64,000 bases of DNA, taken from Parasponia andersonii (taxonomy: Eukaryota > Streptophyta > Magnoliopsida > Rosales > Cannabaceae). Shown piece after piece: positions 1 to 11,639 of this stretch. The stretch covers positions 1,061,192 to 1,125,191 of the forward strand of contig JXTB01000031.1 of assembly GCA_002914805.1 (NCBI GenBank). Reading direction: 5' to 3'. Within the stretch, counting starts at the first letter, position 1; each line of letters starts with the position of its first letter. The translations under genes and the position numbers were made by a program. Under the pieces are notes generated by a model that worked only from the letters and a program-made list of their open reading frames with translations, ran no database searches and was not told the origin of the DNA.

Positions 1-660
1 TCAAATCTCCTAAGCTAAAATTGTATTAATTACTTTGTGAGGAGAATTTGTGAGTGAGTGTTCACTCTTATTTATTGAAAAACCATTGAGTGTGATGTGA
101 GGTTAGCACCAGATTCATAAACAACCCGATTAAGTGAGGTTGCCACTGGAGTTATAAACAACTTGTGAATTGGTGAGATTGGCACCATTGTCTAAACAAT
201 CCGTATAGGTGAGGTTGTCACCAGAGTTAAAACAATCTGAGGTTAGGCGTGATAGAGCCAGAGTCAAGACTATTATAAAGGGTGTGCCTAAGAAGAATTC
301 ACTCCATTTGTAAAAAAAGTCGGTCAAGCCCATAATCTTGATCCGATAGTGGAAAGCTCAAAGCAAGTTGCCGAGGGCTAGGGACGTAGGCAAACCATCG
401 TGTTTGTTGAACCTCGTAAAAACCGAGTTTGTACTTTCTCTATCCCTACACTCTTTACTTTATTGCAAGCTATTTAATGGTGTATTTGATATTTAGAGTG
501 ATTAATATACTTACTATTATTGCTATATATTTGGCATTATTGTTGATTTAGCTAAAAAGTTTCAAAATAGTGGTTTGTGATTTTGAATAGTTGAAAAGTT
601 TCTTAAAACATTTAAAAACCTATTTCACCCCTCTCTTGGATTGTCAATCTTGGGCTAACA
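1..660 (+). mobile_element. Ty1/copia LTR, 3' part (start outside window)
   Basis: The stretch has the look of a Sirevirus-like copia LTR. It has a block of short GTGAGGTT repeats, then a conserved segment around 365-470 (GGGACGTAGGCAAA, then GAACCTCGTAAAA), a U5-like T-rich region, and it ends TTGGGCTAACA at 660, matching the usual TG...CA LTR end. No primer site follows, so it is a solo LTR or the downstream LTR of an element lying to the left. Clade assignment is from recalled consensus features only. Confidence 0.5.
97..235. repeat. Four ~38-bp degenerate tandem units inside the LTR
   Basis: Four units start at about 97, 134, 173 and 209. Each begins GTGAG(G/A)TT, carries a CACC or CACT core and ends in AAACAA. 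The period is 36-39 bp. They lie in the upstream part of the LTR, where U3 enhancer-like repeats are common in this type of LTR. Confidence 0.6.
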
Positions 661-1406
661 ATAACTAATAAATATTAAATCTTATCATCATTAATCAATC
701 AATTGGATGTATAATACATCAATTCTACTTACTAAGCTAAGTAAGTAGGATAAGAAGAGATTTTTTGCTTGATATATAGTTTGCTAACTAAATTATCAAG
801 CATTTGAAACATATCAATTTCTTTTTAAATCATAGTTAAACATAATAAAAATTTTCTTAAAATACTAATTTTTTTTAAACATGTCTCCAAGAGATTTAAA
901 AGTATATCTTTTTTTTAAAAGTTTTATAACTTTGAAATCACCACACTATAGTAATTTTATTAAAAATAATTTTGAAAGATATTTTAACAAATGGTGAATC
1001 TATAAAGCATTTTAGGAAATGGTAGAATGTGTCATGTATAATATATATATATATATACATATTTTAAAACCTCACTCAATTTGCCAAATATATTAATTCA
1101 TAGCTCTTATTTATTTGAAAATCCAAGTTTCATAAATCGATTAGTTTAAATTTTTATTTCAAAATAGATACTATTTATAATTATGTACTATCTAAGTCTC
1201 TCTAGGACTTAGGTATTTAAAAAAAAAATATTTTTATTCTATGTGCAAATAAAATATCATCCTAAGTCTCCAACACTAGGAGTTTTCATCACTTAGGATA
1301 TCAAATCAAGTCAACCATATAGGTGCGTAATTATCCAATTAAGACCAAGAAGGTAAAGTCAATCCAACTTGACTTAACCAATAAACAAACATCTATTAAC
1401 CAATAA
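661..1406. other. AT-rich spacer, no gene seen
   Basis: I see no coding signal on either strand. It holds poly-T/poly-A tracts and a (TA)n microsatellite at about 1037-1057. Confidence 0.6.
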
Positions 1407-3558
1407 TGTCATAACCCAAAATCCGGGCTAATGGCAGAAGGGGAATTTCGCAAAGATGAGAAATTCCTTGATTTATTTGAAAACGTCTAAAAGTTATAGT
1501 TTTATAAAACAATCCATTTTAGATAAAATATTTGGAATTCTATCCTGTGAACCTCTCCCACAGTTCGTATACACCATTAAACATAAATCGAATATATACC
1601 GAAAAGAACATAATTCAAATGTATGTTCAAGCATCATCATCATCCACGTCAGAACAGACACCAGAATGGTTTGGTTCAATGCTAAAACAAAACTCAAATA
1701 ATACAAATACCACAACAACATGCTTCAAGCATTACTAAGATAATGAACTACAATCCCGATGGCCTCTTACTCCTTTTAATCTCTAAAATCGCACTGGACA
1801 CCACTTAAGGAAGGGAGTGAGCATAAAATGCCCAGTAGGAAAAATAATTACTTCGATCGAAAATATTTTAGTGATGGAAAGCTCCTGTATGATTAGTTTA
1901 AATCCAATACATACATATATGATAATCAAAAATTGGAAATCGTCACGTATATGTATAAATAAATCAGTATAATCAAAACCATTCAATTCAGATGCACATG
2001 ACACAAATCAATCCATACCCATGAGCTCACATCCTCTCATCTGTGAAAACCCAGGATGATGGCACTAAGTGTACTTAACAGCCTACCTAACACCTAAGCC
2101 CATACCTGGAGGGGATACCCATGTGTCACTTACGAAACTTGGAGGGGCAACCGAATTGCCTATGCCTGTCAAATGGGGAGGTAATCAAAAGTAACAAAAT
2201 CCCACGCGAGTTTACGGACTCTACACCAACGGTGGAGTATGCAGCGCCACACTATAAACCATGATGCTAACACGGTGCTCATGTATAATCCTACGACATG
2301 TGCAACATAGAACTGAAGTATAAAAATAATCGTACTCTGATTTTTCAATAAAATAAGTACATTAGGTTTTTATAGAAAAACGGGTAGCACAACAACCCTA
2401 TTTTTGATATACCCAAAATAACCTGCACTTAGAAAATCCCCAGAGTAATACAGTATAAATATGTATATCATACCATTACATATGTTCTAGAAAATCAAAA
2501 ATCATATTTGTTCTCATATATTACAGAAAATAAGTTTTATTCGAAATTAGTATAAAACAAAGGTAACCGAATTCCTACCTCACAAAAATAGCGATACCAT
2601 ACTATTGAATCCTCAAGGCGTCGTCGACGATCGTCCGGAGGGTTGGGAACCAATTCCAAGCCCTCGATCGTTCTCTTGTAAAAGACCAACTTCTCAACGG
2701 AGCTTCAATTCCACAAACGCACCTCTTCACTGAAGTCCTAGCACCCAAAATAGCTAGGTTAGACATATAATTTGTCCAATTCGGGTCCGGGACCACATTG
2801 GACCGGTGGCACGCAAATCGAGGCAAATCTTAGCCGTTCGATTTCGATTTTCATGCCGATTACTAACCATAGGCAATATATATATATATTAAACTTTCCC
2901 ATTTTCCGAGTACAATCCAAAAATGACAACAAAAATATGATCCTACGACCGAATCAAAAAGTCAACTCAAGTTTAAAATATTCCAAAAATGGCAAATTTC
3001 GATTCGGGCATTATGGGGTTAAGATATATATATCTTGAGCTTCCTCTCGACGAGATGAATCCAATGATCCCAGTTAGAGGTTAAATGGTGGCCGGAATTG
3101 TCACTGGCGACGAGAAATCCGAAGCGGTCCGCTTCGTCTTCTTCGGCAACGGCGGCTTCGGCAGCGGCTGGCGACAGTCAGCGGAGCTTCCTGGCAGTAC
3201 GGTGAGCTCGTGCCGGGTGGTTGGCGGGCCGGACAGTGGCCTGGGCAGCGGCGCGTCCTCCCCTGGTACGCTGGCCGAGAGTGAATAGAGAGAGCAAGGG
3301 AGGCGTCGGGAAAGAGAGAGAGAGAAGAGAGAGAGGGAGAGAAAATGACAGGGTCATATGGCCGTGTCTTATAGGGCTGTGCAATTTTTAAAAACTGTAC
3401 AATAGTCCTCAATTTTTCAGATCCCTTTCAAATTAGTCTCCTAAAATTTGCAATTTAGTCCTTCTGCACAAGACTTTTGTAAATTAATCCCTCCAATATA
3501 ATATCTAGAAAATTGGTAAAATATACAAATTACCCTCCCAAAAATCTGGATGTTTGCA
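1407..3558 (-). mobile_element. Solo LTR of a Ty3/gypsy element with AATAA target duplication
   Basis: The 2152-bp block begins TGTCATAACCC and ends TTTGCA. It aligns along its length with the LTR at 35675-37741, which adjoins a minus-strand primer site, and this sets the strand. It is flanked on both sides by AATAA (1402-1406 and 3559-3563), a perfect 5-bp target duplication, with no internal element sequence. This is the footprint of LTR-LTR recombination. A GC-richer patch at about 3080-3300 gives short chance ORFs on both strands and recurs at the same place in sibling LTRs. Confidence 0.85.
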
Positions 3559-3761
3559 AATAAGGATTTAACTATCCAATAAATAACAAAATCATATACA
3601 CCTCAATAAAGCAAGTTATATATATAATGGAGAAGTTTGGAAGAATAAACACATCCAACTACAAGGTACACAAACTTACAACGATAAAATTTCACAAAAC
3701 TTCTAAACTAAGTTTTCAAAATATAAAATTTCACTATTTATACAAAGTTCCAACCAAATTA

Positions 3762-4440
3762 GTATAACCACTTTTTCTAAGTAAAATTCTTATAATAAGA
3801 TGTGGTAAATTTGACTTTTAGAAATATATGCACAAGTGTCCAAGAATTTATATGTATAACACATTAAATCACACAAAAGATTTTCTTTAAAACAAAAACT
3901 TGTTGCTAGAAGTTTCCACATAATTTTTCTATAAACATCTCATAGTTATGTCTAAGTCATTTTGTAAGTCTAACTTTCCACATGAATTCTCAGTAAAATT
4001 CTTTTAATAAGATATGGTAAATTTGAGTATAACCACTTTTTCTAAGTAAAATTCTTATAATAAGATATGGTAAATTTGACTTTTAGAAATATATGCACAA
4101 GTATCCAAGAATTTATATGTATAACACAATAAATCACACAAAAGATTTTCTTTAAAACACAAACTTGTTGCTAGAAGTTTCCACATAAATTTTCTATAAA
4201 CATCTCATAGTTAAGTCTAAGTCATTTTGTAAGCCTAACTTTCCACATAAATTCTCAGTAAAATTCTTGTAATAAGATATGGTAAATTTGACTTTTAAAA
4301 ATATATATACAAGAGTCCAAGAATTTATACGTATACTATCACACCAAAGATTTTCTTTAAAACACAAACTTGTTGCTAGAAATTTCCACATAAATTTCCA
4401 TAAACATCTCATATTTAAGTCTAAGTCATTTTGTAATTCA
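3762..4440. repeat. ~212-bp tandem repeat, about three units
   Basis: Full units start at 3781, 4046 and 4258 (GTAAAATTCTT...); the third is cut off near 4440. A partial unit start at 3993-4025 and a second copy of GTATAACCACTTTTTCTAA (3762 and 4027) show that a 264-bp segment was itself duplicated. Units share the block ending GTCTAAGTCATTTTGTAA. The sequence is AT-rich and non-coding. It may be a minisatellite inside a decayed element. Confidence 0.8.
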
Positions 4441-5551
4441 ATTTGCCAAAGCCTTCCTTAAGTTCAAAATCAATGACCAACTAAAATTTTGGAGGATGTT
4501 TAGCAAGAATATCTACTCAATTTTAAAATTAAAAAATTATTTGGAACTTTAACTTTATAGAAAACTTACTTGATATAAGAGATTTTTTTAATTTTAATAC
4601 CACTAAATGTGCAATGACTTCATTAGTGCCACAATTAGTTTTAAGAAAAGCAATTATTCCAATTTCATAATGCTGGTAATTTTACGAACCTTAGACTCAA
4701 AACGGTTCTATTTCTTACATTTTTTTTTCTTTTTAAAGGATATGATCCTTGAAAAATATAAATAACATACATCCAACCATTATTCAAAATTAAGACATAT
4801 GTGATTCTTTTGAAAACCGTGATAATACATTTGCAAATGTCTACCTCATTCAAAACCAAATTCGTTAACTTAAAATTTTCCCAAATTTCAAAACTAATTA
4901 ATAAGGTTTTAAGTCTAGTTAATTTTCAAAATTTCTAAAATATCTCATTAAAAGGCCACACAAAGAAATTTGGAAAAACTAGTACAATATAAGATTTAAG
5001 CAAACACAACATATCTTACCAATTTGTCAATCTATAAACAATATCTCATGGCCATCTAAAAGTTCTACCAGTTTATGATACAAGATTATGAAAACATACT
5101 ATCAAATACTCAAACTGGTTAGTCACATATAAATAATTTCTAAGAAATATAAATCACAATTAAGATCTCAAGTCATGTCAATTAAGATATAAGACACTGA
5201 ATTACGATCTTAGAATCTATGAGACTCTTATAGCTTACTACCATAATGGACATAGGAGTACAAGAATGAATCTCTATTTGAATTGAGGAATTTTCAACAG
5301 AGGCAAAATTCACTTAGTCTTATGTCATCCTCAACACTTTTGAGACTAGAATTTTAGGGGTATAACCATCCCAAGGATACCAGAGTTCTATTCAAGGGAG
5401 TTGAACGAAGGATTCATAACAAATTGAAACAAAATAACATATTTAGCCAATTCCTAAATAATGTATGAGGTATTTGTCGAATATTTTTTCAAAACCCTTT
5501 TTAAACACTAAAATATCACACGCAAGATCCTAGACAGACCTGAAGCTTGAA
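4441..5551. other. AT-rich DNA, no gene recognised
   Basis: No ORF with protein similarity that I recognise. Its position next to the primer site at 5552-5563 suggests the right part could be the leader of a minus-strand gypsy element whose coding region is gone, but I see no gag or pol. Confidence 0.5.
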
Positions 5552-5563
5552 GCTTTGATACCA
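5552..5563 (-). other. Primer binding site of a minus-strand gypsy element
   Basis: Read on the minus strand it is TGGTATCAAAGC, one base away from the initiator-tRNA-Met complement TGGTATCAGAGC. It sits 5 bp from the LTR end at 5569, as expected for a 5' LTR lying to its right. Confidence 0.7.
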
Positions 5564-5568
5564 AATTT

Positions 5569-7774
5569 GTCACGATCGAAAATCTAATACTATGACTTTT
5601 AGTAAGTTTATGTGAAAATAGTGATAAACAGTGATTTTTTTTTTCTAAAATTCAAGAAAAATCAAATACATAAAATTTTATGTTTCAGTCCTCAAAAGTA
5701 AGTAAATTACAATATTTGGAAACTTTTCATTAATTTCAATTTCTCAAAGAAAACCTTTCATTTAAAGTTTTGAATAAATTTTAATTAATTAGTTTAGAAA
5801 TCTTTGTTAACTCATAACTGATGGTACAACGAGGCTAATTAACCTTAAGTCTAATGTCTAAATAATTTACATAAAATCAATTATATTTCTAAATATTCAA
5901 TTTAATAACAAAATTAGCCTCATACACCCCTTTGGTAAATGCACTATTATTGGCTAAATAAATTCGACATAAAAAGAAAAATATGATATAGAATAGGAAC
6001 CAACCAATGAAGATATAGGAAATAATATGTATATGCCAAAAAAACCCCAAAAATAAATCAACATGTGAAAGTAAGAGGAAATAGGGGGTGATCACGTGAA
6101 TACTTAGTAGAAATTCAATTGCAGATTTTTAACTAATATAAATACTTGCTTTCAAGGTCTTACATGATCAATAAAATATTTAAATAGTTTCCAAAAATTC
6201 AATTGAAAATATCATCCAAGGATTTATATCTTTCAAACTATTGTAAAACATAGTCTCAAAACAAAATTATTGTCCAAAAATTCAAATATTCTAAACCATT
6301 ATAAAATATTATATCAAATCTAATACATATCTATTCAAGTCTTCACAAGTGTATTGAATACTACCTATTTCCGTAATATCTAATGTAAATGACATATATT
6401 AGTTCTAACCATCTATGTCATGATCGTGAGTTTTATACCAGCCAGTAATTTGATAACTGTGAGTTTTCTTTCTTTTTCTATTTATTATGTTTTTTATATT
6501 CTAGTGTTTTGTTAAAACATCATGATTCCAGTGTTCTTTTGGAAACATCGTGATTCTATCGGTGCTGCGTGAGATATATATGCGATACAATGCTATATGA
6601 ATGATATGAATCAGAGTATGTACCTTTTACCATAAATTCTCAAACAGACTATGTAGTATTTTTAATTTAATTCAAGTTCAAATTACAAAACCAAATTCTC
6701 ATTTTCTTAATATTTTTCACAAATTTTTGGTAACATAACAGCTAGTTTCAGTAAATCCCATAAAGTCCAATTCCTGCAGAAAATAATTCCAAAACAATAT
6801 ATATATGTGTGGTATACCAACTAGTATGACATGCCTCTTAAGTAGTTTAAATATCGATTTCTCTCAAAATATATATAAATCACATTTTTACCAAATATTT
6901 CACATAATTCCATATTTATTCAAAATATGTAAAAATTAAAATTAAACCAATTTTAAGATCAAGTAATTGAATCCCTACCTCAATCGAGTAAGTAGACAGT
7001 GTTACGGTGTTGTTAAAAATGTTCGACGTTGTTTGGTGGTCATTCGGATGGTCGAGGGTCTTTTTCGAACTCTCGATATTTGGTTTAAAAATCCGATTTT
7101 CCAACGGGACTCCGAATGGAGAAACAAACATCTCTACTAAATTTCTAATAGGCAAATTAGTTTGATTAGATATAAAACTTGACCGTTTTAGCCTACGACC
7201 GAAACCCGATATTGTGACACACAAAACGAGATAAATGTGAGCCATTAGATTTTATTTTTCATGCCCATCACCAAACATAGTCAATATGTATATCAAACAT
7301 TTTATTTTCATGAGTATATCACAAATATGGGGTTTATTTTATAATTTAAACGTTGGATTGTATAATTTTAATACAAAACTAAAATAACTCACAATTGTCA
7401 AAAATAGCAAAATTCAATCTGAAGAATTCAAGTTGAGATATATATACTATGATGATCCTCGTGATGAGATGAAGCTATGGAGACCAGTTTCACGACCTGA
7501 GGTGATTGGAAACGTTTCCCATGTTCAAATTTTCCTACAGACATTTTGCATTGACGCCGACGATCTCAGTGGTGCCGATTTCATCTAGGTTAGTGGCGCC
7601 ACCCAAATTCGACCAGAGGTGGCTCGGCGGAGCTCGGCTAGGTGTCGGGTGCAATGAAGAAGTTGAGGGAAAAGAGAGAGAGAGAGTAACATATATACAT
7701 ATATAATGTAATTAATTTAATTTAATTTTTTATTAAAAAGACAAAATTGCCCTTCTAAAACATGGGTTTTTACA
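5569..7774 (-). mobile_element. Ty3/gypsy 5' LTR of a gutted element
   Basis: The block begins TGTCACGATCG and ends GGGTTTTTACA, the same terminal pattern as the LTR at 35675-37741, and keeps the internal order of that family: AT-rich part, a block ending in a CTACCTC motif, then GA-rich end. Its left end resembles the fragment at 57237, a second subfamily. A primer site adjoins it but no coding region survives. The right end abuts the upstream region of protease copy A, at a point where copy B has uninterrupted sequence. Confidence 0.75.
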
Positions 7775-7846
7775 CACCTGATTTGATTCTTGGGAAAAGC
7801 AAGGCATAATTAATAGCCAAGAAAGTGAACAAAAATCTAACATATT

Positions 7847-8510
7847 GATTTATTATTATTATTATTTATTATAAAAAACGGACTATTCAAGGGAATAATA
7901 TTAATAAAAACTAAAAAGTTTTAATTAGAGTATAAGTACTGAGGATTACAATTTCAAACTCCTAAAAAATGAGACGAAAAATGAATCATAAACACAATAA
8001 TAATAAAAATTATAGGCTACCATAATTCTCCGGAAAAAGGGTAACAAGGATCACTGACAAATAGTTGCCTTCATCTGCCACTAGACTGTGTTCTAGGTAG
8101 GTGGAGACTATAATTTCAACATTAAAAGAGATCCATACTTGCAGAAAAAAAAAATCAACTTATCTGCATTATAGGTCTAAATCAATCAAAGAAAAAATTC
8201 TCAGTTTCAAAATCTAATAAACGGAACTTAAAACCCATGCAGATAAAAAATTAGATAGTACAAAATCTACACAAAGATGGTACTATAATCAGATCTAAAT
8301 ATAGACTTATTAGAAAATTAAAAGAAAAAAGATCCTTCGTTCCCAAAAGAGAGATGGGAGGATAGGAGAGGAGGAGGAGAATACAACATTCCCTTTTCTG
8401 CCTCTTGTAAGAGTAACAAGAAAGGTTATTTGAGAGAGAGAAAGGATGGAGATTAGAGTTCTTTTTTAGGAGAAAAGAGAATGGAAGCTTTGATATTTTT
8501 TTAGAGAAAT
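7847..8510. mobile_element. 664-bp unclassified insertion with 9-bp target duplication
   Basis: TAACATATT occurs at 7838-7846 and again at 8511-8519. The paralogous upstream regions of copies B (about 15455-15480) and C (about 18223-18245) run straight through this point, so the material between is an insertion in copy A's promoter. The left end is a (TTA)n-rich tract; there are no obvious terminal inverted repeats and no ORF of note. A 9-bp duplication fits a Mutator-like element or a retroposed sequence whose A-rich tail is on the minus strand. I cannot choose between these. Confidence 0.6.
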
Positions 8511-8680
8511 TAACATATTAGTTTCTTATTAATAAAACTATTCTTGTCATACGACCACGCAACTATGTACAAGTGTACTAATCACTCCGTTCTTCCAAAA
8601 CAAAAAATATCTCTTCGTCCAAATAAATGCTATCCAAATTGCATACTACTTTTAAACATTTCCATTAGGAAAAAACAAAT

Positions 8681-9452
8681 ATGGCTCCCAAAACCATAAA
8701 CAATTTGCCTCTCCTATTGAACCTTCTAATTTTCATGCTCATCACTTCTAAACTCCCAACTGAAACCCATGCTTTCAGCACTAGTCTCATCCAAATAGAC
8801 TCAATCGAGTCACCCTTATTCCCGAAAAGCCTCACAAAAGAAGAACGACATAAGAAACTTTCTCGACTCACTATAACTCGAGCTCACCACCTTCGAACCA
8901 TGGGCACCGCCGCATTGGATCCCAATTCGCTTATAAGACCTCCAGTCTTTCGCGTTTTGAGTAATCTATACGTAATCTAGATGAGAATCAGGTGTCAAAA
9001 ATACTCACCTTACTCAATCATCGACTCAGGAAGCGATGACACTTGGTTCCAATGCGAAGGCTGCACAAACTGCTTCCAAATCAAAGGCAGAAGCTTCAAA
9101 CTCCGAAGCTCCCCCTCCTTCCGCTACCTGCCTTGCGACCACCCGCTTTGCATCCTGAAACAATGCGAAAGAAGGTACTACATCCACGGCATCAACTACC
9201 TAACAAACGCCATCGTCAGCACCGTCTCTTTTCCAACCGACGCTAGTAGTAGTAGTAGTAGAGGCGAGCCTTTCTAACCAATGGATTCAACAATATAAAT
9301 ATACACTTCGGGGACAACACTGGCCCCAACAATGTCATAACTGGAGTGTTTGGTCTGGGAGCTGGAAAACAGTCCATCTTTAGGCAGCTAGAGCCTCAAA
9401 CCAACGGCCTCTTCTTTTACTGCTTTCCTTTTTGGACGACACTGTTTAATAT
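8681..9452 (+). pseudogene. Aspartic protease copy A, 5' half (nepenthesin/CDR1-like)
   Basis: The translation begins MAPKTINNLP and follows copy B closely: hydrophobic signal peptide, propeptide with the SPLFPKSLTKEERHKKLS segment, then the first catalytic motif IDSGSDDTW and the Cys-rich CEGCTNC region. A CAG-to-TAG change gives an in-frame stop at 8978-8980. A run of AGT repeats at 9244-9261 coincides with loss of frame and a deletion relative to B. Similarity resumes (FGDNTGPNN, then the FGLGAG segment) and continues to about 9450, where a gypsy element interrupts. The gene is clearly dead. The upstream region (7775-8680) carries the 664-bp insertion and I see no convincing TATA box. Confidence 0.9.
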
Positions 9453-9900
9453 TGATTCAGCAGCCCACAAAATGATTCAAAATCAAGGTCTAAAATTTCG
9501 AAATCTAATCTAATAAACATTTTATTTGTTGGTAAAATATTTTTGTGTGTTAGGTATTTTAAACTTATTTATTTGAAATGTGTTAGGTTATTTAACTTGT
9601 TTATTTGAAGTATGTTAGGTGAACAATTTATTTATTTAAAATGTGTTAAGTAAACAATTTATTTATTTAAGTATATTTGGTTGGTAGGTGTTATGTGTAT
9701 GGTTGTAAATTTCTTAGAATTATTTTATTGAATGATTTAGATTAATCCTAAACTTGTATAAATAACCTTCATTGGTAAGAGGTAGTCATCAAATCTTTAA
9801 TCACATCTTAATTTTCTCTTATAAATTTTTTTTAAGAATTTTACTTATTTCTATTCTCGTTGTGAGAACATAAGTTAGAGCAAAATTTAGTAATCCACTG
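9453..9900 (+). repeat. 5' LTR of the gypsy element in copy A
   Basis: It starts TGATTCAGCAGCCCACA and pairs with 14594-15010. It carries a ~30-bp extra copy of a TTTATTTAA-containing unit that the 3' LTR lacks, so the two LTRs differ by an indel as well as point changes. Confidence 0.85.
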
Positions 9901-9907
9901 TATCAAT

Positions 9908-9920
9908 TGGTACCAGAGCC
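9908..9920 (+). other. Primer binding site
   Basis: TGGTACCAGAGCC lies just after the 5' LTR. It differs by one base from the common TGGTATCAGAGCC tRNA-iMet primer site. Confidence 0.75.
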
Positions 9921-10430
9921 TACTTTTATATCAGGCGGAGCTTTCCTGTTACCGTCACCTTACACTATTTCTATAAAAAAAAAATCCTTATTTCATCATC
10001 ATCTTCGTTATCTAATCCTTACCATCACCTTCCTATAATAATTATTTACTACACATGCATATATAACCCTTCCATACACTATCTTTGTTTCTTAAAAAAA
10101 AAAAAACAAGAGGCGTATATCAAAAGCATATATCAAGGTTTCCTCCTTGAAAAATTTGCTTCATTCCTTTAACAAGGTAATATATATATTTTTGTGAGCT
10201 TTATTTTTTTCTTACTATTTAGATTTTTGAGAGTTCTATTTTTTTATTTATTCTTAAGAGTTTGTACTATTTACTTTCTAATAAAAGTAAGAAAGGAAAA
10301 AGTAAAAAGTAAAAAAAAGTAAAAAAAAAAAGTAATTTTATTTTTCTTTACTTTTAAAAGTTTGTACTATTTTCTTTTCTATAAAAGCAAAAAAAGTAAA
10401 AAAAAAGTTCAAAAAAAAGTAAAAAAAAAG

Positions 10431-11490
10431 ATGTTGAACGAAGAGTCTAGCCAACAAAATCCCGCTGTAGAAGAGTTTGCAACAAAAGAGTCAGTGGATA
10501 CACTTGATAGAAGATTACAGAATCTAGAGATAATGCTTACAAATTTGACTTAACATTTTCTTGGGAGACGAAACAATAATTATGAATGATAGAGATGTGA
10601 CGAATTTGATTCTCTTCGAAATTTTATGCGGCATCGAAATCAACTTTTTCAAGGTGAAGATTCTAGTGAAGACGATGAAGGACCAACTACGCTCGAAAAC
10701 AACCAAAGACCTCGCCAAAATGACTACCGTATGAAGATTGAGATTCCGTAATTTAATGGTCTATTCATGATTGAAGAATACCTTGATTAGATAGCTGAAG
10801 TAGAAAAGTTCTTTGAATATTGGGGTACTCCAGAACACATGAAAGTCAAATTAGTGACTTATCGACTCAAAGGAGGCGCATTAGCTTAGTGGGATCAATT
10901 ACAAGCGACATATATTCGACAAAGGAGAAACAAAGTTCATACTTGGTGGCAGATGAAACAATTGATGATCGAGCACTTCCTACCTCCAGATTATGAACAA
11001 GCACTTTTTAGTCGATATCAACATTGTCGACAAGCATACCAGACAGTACAAGAATACGTAATCGAGTTTCATAAACTAACTGCCTGAGTGTACATTTGTG
11101 AATCCAAAAATCAAAAGGTTTCTAAATTTATTGATGGACTTCGTGCAAATATAAAAGACGAGGTATTCAAACAATCTCATAATACTTTATCTAATGAAAT
11201 TCAACTTACTTTGACAATTAAAACTCAGCTCAACAAAAGGGCTAATTGTAATTCAACAACTTCTCAATCTTCTATATCGCCACAAAGATCTGATTTGAGC
11301 AAAAGGAAGGCCATTGCAAGACCACACGATGAAGCAGTAAGAGCAACTCCTTCTTACAACCAACCAACAGCTCGACCGTTAAGCAAAATAGCCAACAATA
11401 ATACTAATAACCCTTATGCAGTCCTGAGAGGTAATAAATATTATCGTTGTGGATAAATAGGCCACTATTCAAATTAATATCGTCAGAACA
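10431..11490 (+). pseudogene. gypsy gag remnant
   Basis: The likely start is MLNEESSQQ after a poly-A/lysine-rich stretch. The region includes the plant gypsy gag core around 10770-11075 (VEKFFEYW, LKGGALA, FLPPDYEQALFSRYQHCRQ) and ends in a decayed zinc knuckle near 11441-11485, where a second Cys is followed by a stop and the H is retained. Several in-frame stops (for example near 10553 and 10790) and shifts show it is not translatable. Confidence 0.8.
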
Positions 11491-11639
11491 GACCTGTTTA
11501 TCTAACCACACATGATGACAATGTTGAAGGGGACGATGCATATTTCGAGAATGAGGAATAAATAGATGAAGTTTAATCTGAGAAAGTCATTTATGGAGAT
11601 GAAGGTATTTCCTTGGTGATAAGATGATTGATGTATACA

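Noticed and set aside
3085-3412. ORFs of 67-103 codons on both strands in a GC-rich patch
   Set aside because: They lie inside the solo gypsy LTR and the same patch recurs, with different ORFs, in sibling LTRs. Overlapping both strands and lacking any motif, they are composition effects.
1407-7774. LTRs at 1407 and 5569 as the two ends of one element
   Set aside because: They belong to different subfamilies by their left ends, and the first has its own perfect target duplication, so they are separate insertions.
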